A stretch of 64,000 nt of DNA, taken from Arctopsyche grandis. Taxonomy: Eukaryota; Arthropoda; Insecta; Trichoptera; Hydropsychidae. Location of the stretch: the NCBI RefSeq assembly GCF_051622035.1, contig NC_135356.1:32532109-32596108 (forward strand), in the 5' to 3' direction. The position numbers and the translations under genes were made by a program. The notes beneath the pieces were generated by a model. It did no database searches. It had not been told where the DNA came from and was given only the letters and a program-made list of their open reading frames with translations. Below are positions 26,415 through 38,791 of the stretch, one piece after another; position 1 is the stretch's first letter; each line of letters starts with the position of its first letter.

Positions 26415-26611
26415 TAGAGGTTGTGATCGAGAAATCTCGTGAAATTTTGATGTGAAATTTCGAGATTCTCATTTCTCGAGAATATTTTATTATGAAAATT
26501 CGAGATTCTTGTTTCTCGAGAAAACGTTAATTACAATATCGAGAATATTTTAAATTTGTCACTACACGTTTTTTTCAATAAACTAACTGATTTATATTCT
26601 TATTAACGAGT
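26415..26611 (+). repeat. Dispersed repeat A, copy 1 (CTCGAGA-rich short element)
   Basis: Begins TAGAGGTTGTGATCGAGAAA and contains several CGAGATT / TCTCGAGAATATTTTA blocks, then ...AAATTTGTCACTACACG and CTAACTGATTT. The same order appears on the opposite strand at 43699-43901. Subrepeats of about 45 bp built on TCTCGAGAATATTTTATTATGAAA are visible. Possibly a short non-autonomous DNA element; terminal repeats at the other end were not resolved. Confidence 0.65.
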
Positions 26612-26965
26612 AAATAATTTTGTTTAAGTATTTTAATATGTATAGATGGTCATCGGTAGAGACCCGTATTTTGGGCATCTATTTTTGTCAATTTTAACAT
26701 TTTCATTTTGCATTTTAGCGTTTTTGGGCATTAAAATTGTTCAATTTAGCATCTATTTTTATGAAGAGTTTAATTTTAAATAATAAAAAATTTCGATGAA
26801 TTTTAACAAAATTTATGTACATATACAATTTAAAGACAACACAACCATTAAAAGATATTAGAAAAATTCAAAAATATTTTGAAATTAAAATTACAATAAA
26901 AAAAACATGAATATAAAAATACAAAGAAAAAATATGAATATAAAAATATAATACCAATTAAAATT
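26612..26965. other. AT-rich segment with repeated GCATCTATTTTT motifs
   Basis: TAGAGACCCGTATTTTGGGCATCTATTTTT (split over 26658-26690) and further GCATCTATTTTT / TTTTAGC motifs occur here. The same TTTTAGCATCT motif recurs at 27627-27670 beyond the hAT coding remnant. These may be the subterminal ends of that hAT element. Confidence 0.4.
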
Positions 26966-27650
26966 GATTAAAACTTAAAATGGAGCATATTTCTACAGAT
27001 TATTTTTTCAGATTCGTGCAACGAACGGTAACAATTATATTGTATTTACTAAAATACCATTCAGCATCCACACTATTAACGGGACTCCAAATAGATTTTA
27101 GAACGACACAACCAAACTCTTCATATTTAATTTTTGTTGTCATCAATAATAGCGATATATCCGGCGTGGATCAACTTTTTTATATTCTCTATTAATTGTC
27201 TAAAAAGTGCTGATATCCTTCCAAACATTCAGCCTCTGTTACATTACATTAAACAATGGCAGGTTTCTAAAAAACAAAACTGTTTCTTTAACATTAATAT
27301 TAGATTTTGAACCTGCCACAGATGGATTGAACAGTTTACTCAATGTTCGGAGGAATAGATTTCTCATTTAGTCTTGAGTGCAAGTCTAGTTTTAAAACGC
27401 TTTTTTGAGCAGCCTTTTGGATACACAGCTCCAATTGTCTTCTTTTGTTTGCAGTAGTAGACAAAAGCAGTCGCTTGGTTTCGACAGGAAAAACACCGTC
27501 TGTAGTAAACTGCAAGCTCTGTTTTATCCTTTCAATTTCTTCACATAATAAATGGGCAAAGGGATAGGAAGACCCTTCTACATTGTCTATTAATTTTTTA
27601 AATTTTATGCAAATTTCACTTTTGTTTATTATTTTAGCATCTATTCGCAT
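26966..27650 (-). pseudogene. hAT-family transposase, C-terminal remnant
   Basis: The upstream part (27650-27336) is open for 104 codons, with FAHLLCEEIERIKQSL and TANKRRQLELCIQKAA segments. After frame changes, the 27125-26966 part reads WSPVNSVDAEWYFSKYNIIV followed by a degraded (R)RTNLK and VEICSILSFN. This matches the hAT C-terminal dimerisation region, where (D/E)R.FS....I...RR..L is conserved; here the key R is W. Several stops and frameshifts make it inactive. Known of the family: hAT transposases are DDE nucleases that cut and paste DNA. The 3' half is recognised with better confidence than the 5' half. Confidence 0.62.
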
Positions 27651-27669
27651 ATTTTACGATTTTAGCATC

Positions 27670-28571
27670 TTTTTTTTTTTTCGCTGCGCTGGAGGTGGGG
27701 AATCTTCGAAAGACAGCCTACAGTCCGAATTGCAGGGTAGTGCCGGATTTTACCGGCTAAACCCCACCCCCGACCTCCACTCTCTGGGACCTCTGTGTAT
27801 TACTTCAAGGAGTGGTGGTCCATTCATTCATCTTCGTTCATTCTTTGTTTCTAGTCGTTCTTTCTTTCTTTATTCCATTCATCTCGCGTGCATTCTTCTC
27901 TCTCGTTCATGCGCCTCTTTCTTGCGCATCACCGTTGACGCGAACGTGTCGATGACTACCCAAGCTTCCATCTTCTCTATTAGCGTCTTGCCCAGGTTTT
28001 CAAGTGAGGTCACTCCGATTTCCTTCATTCTTTTTCTTTCTTCCGCCCAAGCTGGGCACTCAAAAAGGGTATGCTCTGCGTCGTTCACTTCGGCTTCGCA
28101 GTGGTAGCATTTTGTTTCGGCCTCCTTTTGTATCCTGTGGATGTGCTTGCCAAAGCAGCCGTGGTCCGTCAGCAGCTGTGTCAAGTGGAAACTGGTGTCG
28201 CCGTGTTTCCTCTCGACCCAGTCGCCCACGGATGGGATGATCCTGTAGGTAAAGCGTCCTTTACATTCTTCGTCCCACCGCCTCTGCCAGCACCTCATCA
28301 GCTTTAGCCGTATTTCCTTCCGCCTGCGTGTCGCTGCTTCTCGGGATTCCGATGCATTGCCTCTCGAGCCGTCGAAGAGTTGCTTCCTCTCCTTTGCGAG
28401 CAGATCGATCGGGTTGATTCCTGCAACTACCAGAACAGCGTTCTCGGAGACAGTCGAGTACGCCGTGGCTACTCTGAGTGCGCTCCTCCGCTGTACTGAG
28501 GCATACTTTTTCCTCGTCCTTTCTATTTCCATGGAATCCGCCCAGATCGGTGCTGCGTAGAGAAGCGTCAA
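27670..28571 (-). mobile_element. R1-clade non-LTR retrotransposon, 5'-truncated
   Basis: A minus-strand insertion whose 3' end is a run of about 12 A (plus-strand T at 27670-27681), preceded by a GC-richer 3' UTR and the C-terminal part of an R1-type ORF2. Similarity ends near 28571, so the copy is 5'-truncated, as is common for target-primed insertions. It abuts TTTTAGCATCT sequence of the neighbouring hAT remnant, which suggests insertion into that older element. Confidence 0.8.
27879..28571 (-). pseudogene. R1-type ORF2 C-terminus with CCHC zinc knuckle
   Basis: 230 open codons. The start LLYAAPIWAD is the thumb/post-RT region typical of R1-clade proteins, followed by RVATAYSTVSENAVLVVAGI and PIDLLAKERK, a basic WQRRWDEE segment, HLTQLLTDHGCFGKHIHRI, then a C-x2-C-x8-H-x4-C knuckle (CYHC...EHTLFEC). 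It ends in a basic tail. The reverse transcriptase core and endonuclease are missing because of 5' truncation, so no active product is possible. The first ATG is internal to the original protein. The frame itself is unbroken, suggesting a fairly young fragment. Confidence 0.85.
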
Positions 28572-28600
28572 TTAAGCATTAATAGCAATGTTTCGATAGC

Positions 28601-28956
28601 TGCGGGGGCTGAGTGTGTGTGGGTAGATGACCAGCGACTGTGTATGTGGTCGTCGTCGTCTCGATCAGCTCGCTCTGGAACGGTGCGGCGTGGGGGAATT
28701 AGAAAGTCAGTTTAGCTTAACCTGTTTATTGACAGTTGAATGGCCGAGCCGAGGAGTTTTGCTCGGCGCCTCTGCCCCTTTATGGCGGGGCTGTGGATGA
28801 GTACGCTGGCCGGTCAGGAAGGGTAGACCAGCCACACCAAGACCTTCTCGGTTGGCGTCTCGCGAGCGTCTGGTTTGACAGCTGGCGCGCATCGGCAGAC
28901 GAGCGCGCAGTCCGTAAGAGCCCAAAACACGGCCATGTGGGCTTTTGGCTCGAACA
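28601..28956 (-). repeat. Candidate 3' LTR of the BEL/Pao element
   Basis: On the minus strand a polypurine-like CCCGGGGAGAT lies directly before TGTTCGAGCC. The segment is GC-rich relative to its surroundings, holds an AATAAACAGG polyadenylation-like signal and can be closed at ...CCCCCGCA, giving TG...CA ends and 356 bp. It lies downstream, in the same orientation, of the Pao gag/protease remnant. No second LTR is in the window, so the boundaries are inferred. Confidence 0.45.
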
Positions 28957-29559
28957 ATCTCCCCGGGTTGGAATATTAACAAAGATTTCAACATACAATT
29001 CATTTGATTCAGATAGTGGACTTTGCTTAAATTTAATGACGGACATCGTCAAATTATTACACTATATCTATTTAAAATATTCGAAATAAATTCAACATTA
29101 CAGCGTGCGAACATTTTATTCATATACTTAAAACCAAACACATGTTACAATTAAATATCTTATTTAATATCAATATGTATTATATATCGATAAAGAATTA
29201 TTTGCAAAGCTAATATGTGAATCGAAAAAATATGCGTACATTCCGCATCCGTGATAGATTATCCTGAACACGTATACAAAAGATTTCCATGGTAATTAAT
29301 TACACTCATTCTCCTCCGAACGAGTAGTCAATATTTAGGTCCACGTTGAGGTCCGAACAATGATAACAAACATCAACATTCTATACAAGAATACACAACA
29401 AATACAAAATGTGAATTTTTCACTAAAAGAAATGTTCTTATCTTCATCCTGGGAGGTATATAAATTGTTAACAAATAAGTTCCACACTTGAAACTACATT
29501 CAATTTGAACGGATATTATTTAAGCCTATTTAAATGATAAATGAATACATTGCAGTACA
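28957..29559. other. AT-rich DNA between Pao coding remnant and candidate LTR
   Basis: In an intact BEL/Pao element reverse transcriptase, RNase H and integrase would lie here. No such motifs are readable. The interval is AT-rich and non-coding, so most of pol has been deleted and replaced. Confidence 0.5.
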
Positions 29560-30435
29560 TGCGTATAAGCAGTATGTACATAAGACATAAGCATTGGATA
29601 TGGACGTACTATTTCTAACGTGATTTTCAAACATTTTCTTAGGAACTAAATACAGCCACCACACTACAGTACACTTCGGCAAACGAACTCTTCGGTCCGC
29701 CGACGGATCACGAGAAGCTGTCTGATGGCAGTTCCCGGAGCGGTTGGTGGTTGGGACTGAGCCCAGTTCCCCACTAACAACCCAGCCGAACGAAGTGTTC
29801 AACAGGTGAATGGTAGAGCCCCGTTCGCTGGCGAGTGATGGAGGAATTGAAATGTTCCTCCTACCGTTTTTGAGGGACTGATGGAATGCCAAGCATCTGA
29901 GGACCATGTCGATTGCACCCGGGGAATCAAATGTGGGGTCAGCAAGGTAAATGCGCTGTGGCAACCCCAACCGTAATTCCGACACGTCTCTGGATGGAAC
30001 TTTGTTCATGATCTTGGGGATTACTAAGAATTCCATCTCCTTTATTTTGGCATGGCTCCTCGACCCCCGAGGAGCAACGTGCAGGACTACGCCCTTGGAG
30101 ATTGGCGTTTCCTGACAGCCTACCCCGACCATGCTTGCATTTAATGCATGTGGTTGGACATTAGAGATGATGTTGAGTTCCGACCCACTGTCGAGCAGTG
30201 CTCGACACTTATTCCAACGCCCATCGCTCCCACGGGCAGACAGCACCACTGTGGATAACAGAACGGTGCGAGGGGCTGTTGCTGCCCTGGTGGTTGAATG
30301 CAGGGAATGAAGGCTAGACGCGTGTGGCGCTTCATTAGCGAAACTTGCTTCCTTTGGGATATGAGCGGCGTCTAGGTACCTGGAAGTGCTATGGGACTCA
30401 GCGTGCAGCAGTGTGTGGTGTGCTTTGCGACAGTG
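29560..30435 (-). pseudogene. BEL/Pao pol N-terminus: aspartic protease
   Basis: The frame first ends the gag CCHC tail (CSHCRKAHHTLLH, near 30430-30390). It then gives VVLSARGSDGRW, the retropepsin active site LLDSGSELNIIS (D-S-G; peptidase A17-like) and the BEL/Pao-specific ADPTFDSPGAIDMVL and FGWVVSGELG blocks. Reading degenerates after about 29640, before any reverse transcriptase. The first ATG of the unbroken part is at 30249. Known of the family: this protease matures the Gag-Pol polyprotein in virus-like particles. The element is dead through loss of RT, RNase H and integrase plus a frameshift near 30430. Confidence 0.85.
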
Positions 30436-31163
30436 GGAGCAACGCGTTTGTGTGCTTTGTGGCCAGGACGCAGACAGTTAATGCAGAGATTTAGCTTCTT
30501 CGCGTAGCTGGTTCGCTCTGGTAAGGCCAGTTTCCGGAACGATGAGCATGAGTGGAGCAAGTGGTCACCCCGACCCTTAGGGCAGGAAGCTACCTCGACT
30601 CTCGAGTGGTAAACGGAAGCCTTGGTAGTTACATTCGTGCAGGGGCGCGGCGCGTGCATCCTCTGGATGGGCTCACCGTTCATTTGCACCTGGCACTGAA
30701 ACTTAAGGAAACTTAAAAATTTGTCGAAGGTCCAGTCCTCGTGCTTCACCGACTGCATGTCCCATTGCCGGGCCGTGTACCGGTCCAGCTTGGAAGACAG
30801 GGAATCACGATGCCCATGGAACCGAGGGTGCGGACATGCATGGTGATGTCATCAACCAGCCGCCGCAACCCTTGACCGACGTCACGGCCCACAGGCTCAG
30901 CGTTGAGCAGTGCCTGCACGTGTCTCTGGACCAACAACCTTTTATTATTGTACCGGTCCTCGAAAATGGACCAAGCGGTGGTGAAGGCTCAGTTGGTCGG
31001 TGGCGAGTTGGTCAACCGTGAGACGGACGATTTGATCGACCGGCACTAACTGATTTGGAGGGGGGGGGGGGGTTCCTCTCGACGAGAGGACGGCTGGAGG
31101 TATAGCTCCATACAACCGCACGGGTCCCCTGGTTGCGGATAGGGGAACGACTCCCGTAGTCAA
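30372..31163 (-). pseudogene. BEL/Pao gag remnant (DUF1759-like and zinc knuckle)
   Basis: Three overlapping minus-strand frames together read as Pao-type Gag. 31163-30945 is a Pro-rich leader and the start of the DUF1759-like region. 30937-30746 continues with NNKRLLVQRHVQALLNAE. 30758-30372 has WTFDKFLSFLKF, then C-x6-H-x3-C-x2-F and LCINCLRPGHKAHK, the Pao zinc-knuckle region. At least two frameshifts separate the pieces. The N-terminal end and 5' LTR are not visible; the neighbouring RTE element begins near 31224. Confidence 0.8.
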
Positions 31164-31223
31164 CTACCATGGCGACATGGTGGTCCTGGACAAGGAGCGC
31201 CGAGACGAGAGTGGTGGCGGTTA

Positions 31224-32347
31224 AATCTGTGGCGAGATTTTATCTATTTAAAAGTTACACAAGAAAAAATAAAGCGTCTGGTATCGAAATGGAAAAATTG
31301 CATGACGAAAGAATCAGAAGTTTGATACAGTATGAACTAATCGATAAATTGAGCAATGTTTCTACATCAAGAAGTATGGATATTGAATCTACGTGGATTG
31401 CCGTTAAAGATATAATCAACACAACTACACAGCAGAGGCTAACAGCTTCAGAAAAAACCAAGAGTAAGCCGTAGATGGCAGAAGAAATACTACAACTAAT
31501 GGATCTTCGGCGCAGATATAAAAGAATATACAAAAATAAATATATTAGTTCACTTACAGATCAAACCGGCAAACCACTAAATATTGAAGAAAGGCTTGCA
31601 GAATGGAAATCATACATGGAAACCTTATTCAATGATAATAGAGAATCAGCTCTGATCATCCAAGTTGATGGTGGGCTGGACATTACAAAAAGCGAAATCT
31701 TGTATACAATTAAACAGGCAAAGAACGGAAAAGCTGCTGGACCGGATGGAGTAATACAACGACTTACAGGCAACAATGGACGCAGTTGTTGTGCATCGCT
31801 GTAGGGCGGGGTTGAAGCTCAATACAAAAAATACCAAATGGATGATATTCAGCAAGTCCTAACCACACGTGATCTCAGTATAGCACTCCGACTGAGACTT
31901 CTACGATGCTACGTTTTCAGCATCCTTCTGTACGGAACAGAAGCATGGACCCCGACGGATGCCACATGCAAGAAACTAGAGGCATTTGAGATGTGGACAT
32001 ACAGAAGGATGCTGAGAATCTCATGGATGGCGCGTCGTACTAATGCTGAGGTGTTTGCCCTGATGGGAAAACATGTCGAAGTGCTCAAAAGTGTGAAAAG
32101 GCGTAAATTGAAGTACTTCAGACATGTGATGCGGAACGAAAAATACGATCTCCTGCGCCTAATAATCTAGGGAAAAATCGTAGGCCAACGCAGTCGGGGC
32201 AGGCGGAAAACATCATGGCTAAAAAATCTTCGGCAATGGTACGGCCTCAGCACCCGAGCATTATTCCGAGCAGCAATGGACAAAATAAGAATGGGACATC
32301 TAGTTGCCGATGTTCTAGGAGGACATGGCACATGAAGAAGAAGAATA
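31224..32347 (+). mobile_element. RTE-type non-LTR element with the RT core deleted
   Basis: The left piece (31224-31804) shows the linker before the RT domain: RRYKRIYKNKY, EERLAEWKSYMETLF and the RT start AKNGKAAGPDGV. It then jumps to a post-YADD segment (AGLKLNTKNTKW, 31810-31840), followed by 31838-32330: LLYGTEAWTPT, YRRMLRISWMARRTN, KRRKLKYFRHVMRNEKYDLL and GRRKTSWLKNLRQWYG, the typical RTE C-terminal tail. The palm with the catalytic aspartates is absent, so an internal deletion of several hundred bp occurred. Stops at 31472-31474 and 32168-32170 also break it. It ends with CATGAAGAAGAAGAATAA, a simple-repeat 3' tail usual for RTE. Confidence 0.8.
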
Positions 32348-34093
<1,746 letters not shown>

Positions 34094-34743
34094 CCCACGC
34101 ATCTATCACTACAATACCTAACCATCTACTCACTTATTTTACTAATTGCATCCTAGTATAATTTAAGTGTAAAAATAAACAGATGATCGGCCGTTAACAG
34201 CGTTTCTTAATATCAGTGATTTCGTAAAATTTTGTGTTAATTTTGTGTCAGTTACAAAAGCGTATACGAACGAGATACATCTCCCTACCTGAATACAAAA
34301 AAAAAATAAGGGTCCTTGTTCGTCAGTCAAAATTCGGTCCCACAGAAGCAATAAATCTTCCACATAATTGCTTTCAGACAAAAATTTTTAACGAACTTTA
34401 CTTAATAGAATAATAGCAAATAGAAACGGTGTTTCCCAATTGTCTAATAGTTCGTTTTCATATTTAATTTATATTAAAGTAATTCGTGTAATTTTATATT
34501 CTTTACTAAATTTATTATTAAAATATTAAATTGCAAACCGCACTCACACATATATAAATCCGTTGTCTCCAAAGAGGCGTCTCACGATAAAGATCTGTAA
34601 AAAAGTAGTATAACAATTGCTAATCTATTATTATCATAACTAACTACTTTCACTTACAAAATAACCCTGTTATACGGCATGTAATAACTCATAAGTGATC
34701 CAAGTGATACCTAGGATGACTATCAGACAAAGCTGACCACAGA
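34094..34743. other. Spacer before the RTE element; no gene seen
   Basis: AT-rich, with no recognisable peptide on either strand. The last part (about 34650-34743) may be the 5' UTR of the RTE element, whose exact 5' end could not be fixed because no target duplication was found. Confidence 0.4.
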
Positions 34744-34752
34744 GAAGAGTCT

Positions 34753-35700
34753 ATGGCGGTAAGAACTCACTCCTTGAATGGAAATCTCTCTCAAGTACCG
34801 CCTTTTTCTCAACACATCTTGGATAAATGCGAGAAAAATAATATCCAAACCTCCAACAAGGTAAGAGTGACGATGGATGATAGCTTAGCTAATAGAAACC
34901 TGTATTTAGCCACGTACAATGTAAGAACGTTATCGAGTGAAGGAAGTGTGCTTGCATTAGAGAATGAATTAGAAAGTATCAAATGGGATTTAGTAGGACT
35001 TAGCGAAGTAAGACGAAAACAGGAAAACCAAATAATCCTAAAAAGTGGTAACTGTCTCTACTGGAGAGGGCTACCAAATGGTAGAATAGGAGGAGTAGGG
35101 TTTCTTATCAATAAGAGAATAGAAAGAAATATTATAGAAATAAGCGACATATCGGAACGTATATGCTATGTAGTATTAAGAATCTCGAGCAGGTACACTT
35201 GTCAAATCTTCCAAGTGTACGCCCCCACATCTAGCCACCCAGACGAGGAAATAGAAGACTTCTACGAAAAACTACAGGGCGCATACGATAATAGCCGCCA
35301 CCACTTTAAAATAATCATGGGCGACTTTAACGCAAAAATAGGACAAAAGGCAAACACGGAAAGAGCAGTAGGCAATTTTGGTACCGGCCAAAGAAACGAA
35401 AGAGGCGATCGCCTCATAGAATTCGCAGAACACAACAGGCTCTTTATCACTAATTCATTTTTCAGGAAAAACGCAAACAATAAGTGGACTTGGGAGAGTC
35501 CTAAAGGAGACAGAAACGAAATAGATTTCATCCTAACAAATACCCTGCACTCCGTTAAAGACGTTAGTGTTTTAAGTAAAGTAGATATAGGTAGCGATCA
35601 CAGATTAGTCCGGGCCAAGATGGCCATTAATATAAATTTCGAACGTAGGAAATTAATAAAAGGATGCAGTAGCTCTCCAGACCGCTCAACTAAGGTCTAG
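34753..35700 (+). CDS. RTE ORF2 N-terminal part: APE-like endonuclease
   Basis: 315 codons from the ATG at 34753. After about 50 leader residues the apurinic endonuclease fold is clear: LATYNVRTL (about residue 53), LVGLSEVRR (catalytic E), QVYAPTSSH, IMGDFNAKIG (about 188), WTWESPKGDRNEIDFIL and IGSDHRLVRAKM. All usual catalytic motifs (N, E, GDFN, SDH) are present. In active elements this domain nicks target DNA for target-primed reverse transcription. The frame terminates at TAG (35698-35700) because a one-base shift puts the downstream protein in another register. In the alternate frame the sequence continues as LRSRKKEFELELGNRY into the RT part. Confidence 0.88.
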   Translation: MAVRTHSLNGNLSQVPPFSQHILDKCEKNNIQTSNKVRVTMDDSLANRNLYLATYNVRTLSSEGSVLALENELESIKWDLVGLSEVRRKQENQIILKSGNCLYWRGLPNGRIGGVGFLINKRIERNIIEISDISERICYVVLRISSRYTCQIFQVYAPTSSHPDEEIEDFYEKLQGAYDNSRHHFKIIMGDFNAKIGQKANTERAVGNFGTGQRNERGDRLIEFAEHNRLFITNSFFRKNANNKWTWESPKGDRNEIDFILTNTLHSVKDVSVLSKVDIGSDHRLVRAKMAININFERRKLIKGCSSSPDRSTKV

Positions 35701-35770
35701 GAAAAAGGAATTCGAACTCGAACTTGGAAATAGATACGAGAAATTAAACCCAGAAGCAGACATCGAGGAA

Positions 35771-37708
35771 TTGAACACTGTAATTAGTTCGGTTCTAACC
35801 TCAACAGGTAAGAAATTAGGTGGATTCAGGAAACAGATTAAATTAAGCAAAATTTCAGCGGAAACAAAAAACCTAATTAAGCATAAAAGGAATTTAGATA
35901 GGGATAATAATAAGCAAGAATACAATCTAGTAAATAAGGAAATTAAAAAGAGAATAGTCAGGGATGTCAGGGATTTTAACAGCAAGTTAATAGAAAGTAC
36001 CATTAAGAATAACCGTAGCCTGAAAAAGTACAAACAGGATCTTTTCTTAGGCAAAAACCAAATGATCGCAATCAGATCAGAGAGCGGAGTAATAATTAGG
36101 AATAGAGAAGAAATCATAGACAGAGTTTACACGTTCTATGCAAAACTATACGAGAACGACAACGGCCAATTCCCCGCTCTGGAACCGACACACGGCCAAA
36201 GGGTTCCTGCAGTATTGCCTAGCGAAGTAGAGGCCGCGCTAAAAACTGCAAAGAACGGTAAAACCCCAGGGGAAGATTATATTCCCATTGACTTACTAAA
36301 ATGTGGCGGCTCCCCCCTCAATAATATCTTAGCTAGGCTTTTCAGCAAATGCATCCAGAACCAAGCTATACCAGAAGGATGGAATAACGCAACTATCATC
36401 TTAATACACAAAAAAGGTGATAAAAGCGATATCAAGAACTACCGACCCATTAGTTTACTTTCAGCGGTCTACAAGCTCTTCACGAAGGTTATTACAGAAA
36501 GGCTGAAGAATATCCTCGACGAGAACCAACCTATAGAACAGGCAGGATTTAGGGCAAATTTCAGTACAATGGACCACCTCCAAGTAGTTGGCGAACTAAT
36601 CGAACGCGCCAACGAATATCAACGGCCATTGTGCCTAGGTTTCGTCGATTATGAGAAAGCCTTCGATACAGTGAGCCACAATGCAGTACTTAACGCTCTA
36701 CAAACACAGGGAGTACCGGAACCCTATGTGGGGCTGTTAGCTGCAATATATAAGAATGCCACAGCTTCGGTTAAAATTTTTTCAGGTACAGATAGATTTA
36801 GCATAAGAAAAGGAGTAAGACATGGAGATACAATCTCGCCCAAGTTATTCAATGCGGTGCTTGAGGGAGTTTTCAGGAACTTGGAATGGGACAAAGCCGG
36901 AGTAAGCATCAACGGTCGCTTCTTGAGTCACCTTCGGTTCGCAGACGATATAGTTTTAATAGCTCGTGATTCAGCTGACCTACTTAACAGACTAACACAG
37001 CTGGACAGGGAAAGTAGAAAAGTAGGATTAAAAATTAACGTAGATAAGACCAAACTAATGTTCAATAGGTATTGCATGCCTGATAGCATCCCATTAGATG
37101 ATAAACCAGTAGAAGTAGTAAATAATTATTTATATTTAGGTCAAATAATTGACATGTCTGGTAATAAAGATGAAGAGATAAAGAGACGTATGAAATTAGG
37201 ATGGAGTGCATTTGGACGGATGAATGCTGTTTTTAAATCAAAAATGCCACTCTGCCTGAAGAAAAAGATCTTTGATCAATGCGTTTTGCCAGTGATGACG
37301 TATGGATGTGAAACTTGGACACTGAACACCAAGATGCTACATAAAATCCAATGCACTCAAAGAAGTATGGAGCGCTGTATGCTTGGCATAACGAGAAAAG
37401 ACAGAAAGCGGAACACGTGGGTGAGAAGTATGACAAGAGTAGTGGACATAGTGGATAGAGTGAAGAGATTGAAATGGCAATGGGCGGGTCACGTAGCTAG
37501 GAGGATGGACGAAAGGTGGACAAAAGAATTGCTTGAATGGTACCCGAGAGAATGCAAAAGGGTAAAAGGAAGACCGCAAGGAAGATGGGTGAACGAAATT
37601 AGGAAAATGTGCGGGGTGAGATGGATGAGTGTTGCGCAAAACAGAGACGGGTGGAAGCGTGTTGGAGAGGCCTTCATCCAGCAGTGGATGGCGAGTGGCT
37701 GTAAATGA
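35771..37708 (+). CDS. RTE reverse transcriptase part of ORF2
   Basis: 645 codons from the first in-frame ATG; the true domain continues upstream without a stop to about 35670. Motifs in order: [50 protein letters not shown] (first catalytic D), [24 protein letters not shown] (catalytic DD) and [12 protein letters not shown]. These are followed by the RTE thumb/C-terminal region with [15 protein letters not shown]-like [17 protein letters not shown] and KGRPQGRW. All three catalytic aspartates are kept. No RNase H and no CCHC knuckle, as expected for RTE. The protein would lack its endonuclease because of the upstream frameshift. Confidence 0.9.
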   Translation: MNTVISSVLTSTGKKLGGFRKQIKLSKISAETKNLIKHKRNLDRDNNKQEYNLVNKEIKKRIVRDVRDFNSKLIESTIKNNRSLKKYKQDLFLGKNQMIAIRSESGVIIRNREEIIDRVYTFYAKLYENDNGQFPALEPTHGQRVPAVLPSEVEAALKTAKNGKTPGEDYIPIDLLKCGGSPLNNILARLFSKCIQNQAIPEGWNNATIILIHKKGDKSDIKNYRPISLLSAVYKLFTKVITERLKNILDENQPIEQAGFRANFSTMDHLQVVGELIERANEYQRPLCLGFVDYEKAFDTVSHNAVLNALQTQGVPEPYVGLLAAIYKNATASVKIFSGTDRFSIRKGVRHGDTISPKLFNAVLEGVFRNLEWDKAGVSINGRFLSHLRFADDIVLIARDSADLLNRLTQLDRESRKVGLKINVDKTKLMFNRYCMPDSIPLDDKPVEVVNNYLYLGQIIDMSGNKDEEIKRRMKLGWSAFGRMNAVFKSKMPLCLKKKIFDQCVLPVMTYGCETWTLNTKMLHKIQCTQRSMERCMLGITRKDRKRNTWVRSMTRVVDIVDRVKRLKWQWAGHVARRMDERWTKELLEWYPRECKRVKGRPQGRWVNEIRKMCGVRWMSVAQNRDGWKRVGEAFIQQWMASGCK

Positions 37709-37723
37709 TGATGATGATGATGA

Positions 37724-37893
<170 letters not shown>

Positions 37894-38130
37894 ACCTTTT
37901 TTTTCTATTATTTTTCTGAGACTACTTAATGGATTCTATTAATTTATATTATCAAAATGTACGTGGTCTCCGTACAAAAACTGATATTTTTTTACGAAAT
38001 ATAAACATGTCCAATTATGATATTATTTTGCTTACTGAAACTTGGTTGATTGCCACTATAAGTGATGAGGAACTCTTTGATGAAATATATATAGTATGGC
38101 GAAGAGATCGTAATTATGTTAGACTAGTGT

Positions 38131-38791
38131 TGGACCCGTTGATTTCAACGGGTGGTTTCGAAAAGGAATTGAAACTCGAATAAAGTTAAAGATATTGAAT
38201 CGACTGGTTTCGGAAAGAAATTGATGCACGAATTACGAATGACAAATTACGAAGTGATTACGAATTACGAATTACGTTTTGTGCATCGCCGACGCCTCCG
38301 GCACCCCGGGGCCTTCGCCCCCGGCGCTTCCGTCGCTCCGGGGCCTTCGGCCCCAGCGCCGCCGATGCCTCCGGCGCCCGCAGCGCACCCAGCGCCCCCG
38401 ATGCCTTCGGCACCCCGGGGGCTTTGCCCCCAGCGCCGCCAATGCCTTCAGCACTCCGGGGGCTTCGCCCCCAGCGCCCCCGATGCCTTTGGCATTTCGG
38501 GGGCTTCGCCTCCAGCGCCGCCGACGCCTCCGGCGCCCCCAGCGCCCCCAGCGCCCCCGATGCCTTCGGCACCCCGGGGGCTTCGCCTCTAGCGCCACCG
38601 ACACCTCCGGCGCCCCCAGCGCCCCCAATGCCTTCGGCTTCGCCCCCAGCGCCCCCGATGCCTCCGGCACCCCGGGGCCTGAAAAAACTGGGAAACTGAA
38701 AAACTGAAAAAATGATAAAAATGAAAAAAATGAAAAAACTGAAAAATGAAAAAAATGAAAAAACTGAAAAACTTAAAAAAATGAAAAAACT
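38131..38791 (+). mobile_element. Retroposon-like GC-rich cassette nested in the endonuclease
   Basis: The host reading TTAGAC-TAGTGT (38125-38130) is interrupted, and TAGTGT recurs at 38792-38797, giving a 6-bp candidate target duplication. The 5' part starts TGGACCCGTTGATTTCAACG, containing a perfect 8-bp-stem hairpin (ACCCGTTG/CAACGGGT), and continues into GAATTACGAATTACG-rich sequence. The body (about 38285-38684) is a GC-rich minisatellite. The 3' part (38685-38791) is an A-rich tail of GAAAAAACTGAAAAAATG-type repeats. Order of parts (target duplication, structured head, A-rich tail) resembles a SINE or other retroposon. No tRNA or 5S head was recognised with certainty. Confidence 0.55.
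38285..38684. repeat. GC-rich minisatellite of CTTCG-looped palindromes
   Basis: About nine degenerate units of roughly 40-45 bp built from GATGCCTTCGGCACCCCGGG, GGGCTTCGCCCC and CAGCGCCCCC blocks. Many units form short GC stems closed by CTTCG or CCTTCGG (for example GGGGCCTTCGGCCCC near 38340), i.e. UUCG-tetraloop-like hairpins if transcribed. In protein frames it gives Pro/Ala/Arg-rich peptides on both strands that are artefacts. Base composition is strikingly different from the AT-rich surroundings. Confidence 0.85.

Noticed and set aside
28736..29089. 117-codon plus-strand frame in a GC-richer stretch
   Set aside because: It lies antisense to the candidate Pao LTR and has no recognisable content.
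38221..38707. Pro/Ala-rich and Arg/Gly-rich frames of 91-142 codons on both strands
   Set aside because: Produced by the GC-rich minisatellite, open in many frames at once.
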